The notes beneath the pieces are model-generated. The model was not told where the DNA came from, ran no database searches, and saw nothing but the letters and a program-made list of their open reading frames with translations. Below are positions 5,879 through 7,815 of a DNA stretch of 7,815 nucleotides, piece after piece. This DNA is from Anaerolineae bacterium (GTDB taxonomy: Bacteria > Chloroflexota > Anaerolineae > Aggregatilineales > Aggregatilineaceae): contig JAFGJA010000207.1 of NCBI GenBank assembly GCA_016929355.1, positions 1 to 7,815 on the forward strand, given 5' to 3'. A program made the translations under genes and the position numbers. The stretch's first letter is position 1. The number at the start of each line of letters is the position of its first letter.

Positions 5879-7815
5879 ATGTTACGCAAAACAGGCTTTT
5901 TACTCATCATGACACTGCTAATCGCGGGGCTGCTGCCCGCCGCGATTTACGCGCAAGATACAGAAAATACAGAAGATGCAGTCATTGGCGACTGTGGCGA
6001 TCCGGCCACGCTGATCAGCGAGGTACAGGGTGACGGACTCGCCTCGGAATTGGTCAATACCGAGGTCACGGTAGAGGGCGTGGTTACGGCTGATTATCAG
6101 GAAAGTAACCAACTGCAAGGGTTCTTTATGCAGGAAGAAGCCGCCGATGCCGACGATGATCCGGCCACTTCGGAAGGCATTTTTGTCTACAAGAGCGGTC
6201 AGGCAGTCGAAACCGGCGATCTGGTGCGCGTGACGGGCAAAGTCATTGAACTGAAAGCGTCCGGCGTATCGCTCACGCAGTTATCGAACATCAAATCGCG
6301 CGTGACCGTGTGCGGCGCGGGCGAAGCCATCGCACCTGTTGAGATCACGCTGCCGGTAGATGCGGTGGACGATCTCGAACCGTTTGAGGGCATGGTTGTT
6401 AGTTTTTTGCAGGAATTGACCGTCAACGATATTTATAACCTGGGGCGCTACGGCGAAATTTTGCTATCGGTTGAGGGACGTTTGTACGAGCCAACGAATG
6501 TCGCGCGGCCCGGTTCGCGCGCGCAAGCCGTCGCCGAGGATAACGCGCGCCGTTCGATCATCCTGGACGATGGCAGCCCGGAACAAGACAGCGATCCGAC
6601 GTTGTATCCGGCAGGCGGACTGAGTGCCGAAAACACGATCCGCGCGGGCGATACCATCACGGGGATCACCGGCGTGCTGGATCAACGGTATGGCGATTAT
6701 CGCATTGAACCGCTCGCAGTGGGCGAATTTGTCCCGACAAACGCCCGCACCGCAGCGCCCGATCCGGTCAATGGGCGATTGACAGTCGCGTCATTTAACG
6801 TGCTGAACTACTTCAACGGCAACGGCGAAGGCGGCGGTTTCCCCACGCCGCGCGGCGCGAACACACCGTTTGAATTTGAGCGGCAGGAATCCAAACTCGT
6901 AAGCGCGATTCTGGCGATCAATGCGGATATTGTGGGCTTGATCGAGATCGAGAATGATGGCGATGGACCAGAAAGCGCGGTGGCGTCACTGGTGGATGCG
7001 CTCAACGAAGCCGCAGGCGAAGAACGCTATGCTTATGTGCCCGATCCCGCCGGTTGGGTCACGCGCGACGGTGACGCGGACGAAATCAAGCAAGCGATCA
7101 TCTACAACCCGGCAACGGTGCGCCCGACTGGTGATCCGGTCATGACAATAGAGCCACCCTACGATGGCCGCCGCCCCCCGCTTGCCCAGGCGTTTATCGA
7201 GGAACAATCGAACCAACAGTTGATCGTGGTCGTCAATCACTTCAAGGCAAAAGGCTGTGATGGCGCAGCCGCCGCCGGGGATGGCGATCAGGGTGATGGG
7301 CAAAGCTGCTGGAACAACGAACGCATGTTAGCCGCACAGCGCCTCGCGGATTGGCTGGCGACGAATCCCACCGGGATCACCGATCCTGACGTGCTGCTGA
7401 TCGGTGATTTTAACGCCTATACATTCGAAGACCCGATGATGATTTTGGCGCAAAACGACTATGTAAATCTGATGCCGGAATTTGCAAGCAGCCCGGCCTA
7501 TTCGTACATCTACTATGGGCAGGCGGGCGCGCTGGATCACACCCTGGCGAGTGAGTCACTGCTGCCGCAGGTTTCCGGCGTCACAACCTGGCACATCAAC
7601 GCGGACGAAGCGCATGTGCTGGATTACAACGTCGAGTACAAGACAGCGAATCACGTTGAAACGCTGTACGCGCCGGATGCGTACCGTTCCTCGGATCACG
7701 ATCCGGTAGTGATCGGGTTGATTCTGGGCAGCGAAGACCCGGTAATCATGACGACGACGCCGAAACCGACTGAGGAACCAACAGTTGCGCCGACGGAAGA
7801 ACCGACTATCGCGCC
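5879..7815 (+). CDS. Secreted ExeM/NucH-like endonuclease/exonuclease/phosphatase-family nuclease, 3'-truncated
   Basis: The frame is open for 645 codons and leaves the window without a stop. Residues 1-25 form a signal peptide (MLRKTG, a hydrophobic stretch, likely cleavage after IYA-25). Residues about 42-145 match the OB-fold, YhcR-like region seen in ExeM/NucH nucleases (LISEVQGDG, VTVEGVVTADYQ, GIFVY, GDLVRVTGKV). The metal-dependent EEP catalytic domain spans about 300-615: ASFNVLNYF (N307), GLIEIENDG (353-361), NHFKAKGCDG (H454), LIGDFNAY (D510, N512) and SSDHDPV (D606, H607). All catalytic and metal-binding positions I can place are present, so it should be active. Relatives such as Shewanella ExeM degrade extracellular DNA. 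After the domain a Thr/Pro/Glu linker begins, with PTEEPTVA (630-637) and PTEEPTIA (638-645) in tandem, probably a spacer to a surface anchor or another domain beyond the edge. It is divergent from the GTPase-like gene. Confidence 0.93.
   Translation, partial: MLRKTGFLLIMTLLIAGLLPAAIYAQDTENTEDAVIGDCGDPATLISEVQGDGLASELVNTEVTVEGVVTADYQESNQLQGFFMQEEAADADDDPATSEGIFVYKSGQAVETGDLVRVTGKVIELKASGVSLTQLSNIKSRVTVCGAGEAIAPVEITLPVDAVDDLEPFEGMVVSFLQELTVNDIYNLGRYGEILLSVEGRLYEPTNVARPGSRAQAVAEDNARRSIILDDGSPEQDSDPTLYPAGGLSAENTIRAGDTITGITGVLDQRYGDYRIEPLAVGEFVPTNARTAAPDPVNGRLTVASFNVLNYFNGNGEGGGFPTPRGANTPFEFERQESKLVSAILAINADIVGLIEIENDGDGPESAVASLVDALNEAAGEERYAYVPDPAGWVTRDGDADEIKQAIIYNPATVRPTGDPVMTIEPPYDGRRPPLAQAFIEEQSNQQLIVVVNHFKAKGCDGAAAAGDGDQGDGQSCWNNERMLAAQRLADWLATNPTGITDPDVLLIGDFNAYTFEDPMMILAQNDYVNLMPEFASSPAYSYIYYGQAGALDHTLASESLLPQVSGVTTWHINADEAHVLDYNVEYKTANHVETLYAPDAYRSSDHDPVVIGLILGSEDPVIMTTTPKPTEEPTVAPTEEPTIA
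7766..7813 (+). repeat. Tandem 24-base coding repeat (PTEEPT linker)
   Basis: Two successive eight-codon units, 7766-7789 and 7790-7813, encode PTEEPTVA and PTEEPTIA. They open the low-complexity linker that follows the nuclease domain. The array may continue past the window edge, so its length is unknown. Confidence 0.75.

Overview
The window looks like chromosomal DNA of a Chloroflexota bacterium, probably of the Anaerolineae type. This is an inference from three things: a secreted nuclease ending in Pro-Thr-Glu repeats, an MglA/Arf-like small GTPase relative of the FGRI...GTPGQ type, and an intergenic GTAGGGGCG...CGCCCCTAC palindromic repeat. No 16S or other marker gene is present, so the placement is tentative. 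Apart from one AT-richer gene the sequence is GC-rich. I see no rRNA, tRNA, CRISPR array, transposase or phage gene.

Layout. (1) 1-945: 3' part of a PAS/histidine-kinase gene whose start lies outside the window. (2) 1035-2369: a complete class-III PLP aminotransferase, with a possible weak promoter at 949-977. (3) 2394-2444: a compact double-hairpin repeat between two convergent genes. (4) 2454-3050, minus strand: a RimJ/RimL-type GNAT acetyltransferase. (5) 3144-5182: a two-gene operon on the plus strand. Its promoter is TTGACA-17-TATGCT, with a 24-bp inverted repeat lying on the predicted transcription start, which is the layout of a TetR-type repressor operator. The genes encode a four-helix membrane protein with two cysteine clusters and a class B penicillin-binding-protein homologue. 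(6) 5183-5235: a short CACAGAG-type intergenic stretch. (7) 5236-5727, minus strand: a small-GTPase homologue. (8) 5879-7815: a secreted endonuclease/exonuclease/phosphatase-family nuclease of the ExeM/NucH type. Its frame is open to the right edge, so it is 3'-truncated by the window.

The most striking point is that two genes keep a recognisable enzyme fold but have lost the residues for catalysis or nucleotide binding. The PBP homologue has lost all three transpeptidase motifs (SxxK to GALQ, SxN to GCP, KTG to HTA) while conserved structural segments remain. The GTPase homologue has lost the P-loop, the TPGQ switch II and the NKxD motif and has a shortened switch I region, yet its frame is intact. 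The histidine kinase also carries changes in its G1 and G2 ATP-binding boxes. The secreted nuclease, in contrast, has all its expected catalytic residues.

The pair 'Cys-cluster membrane protein plus inactive PBP', under an apparently repressible promoter, is the best candidate here for an undescribed functional unit. The repressor is not encoded in this window, and the function of the pair is unknown.
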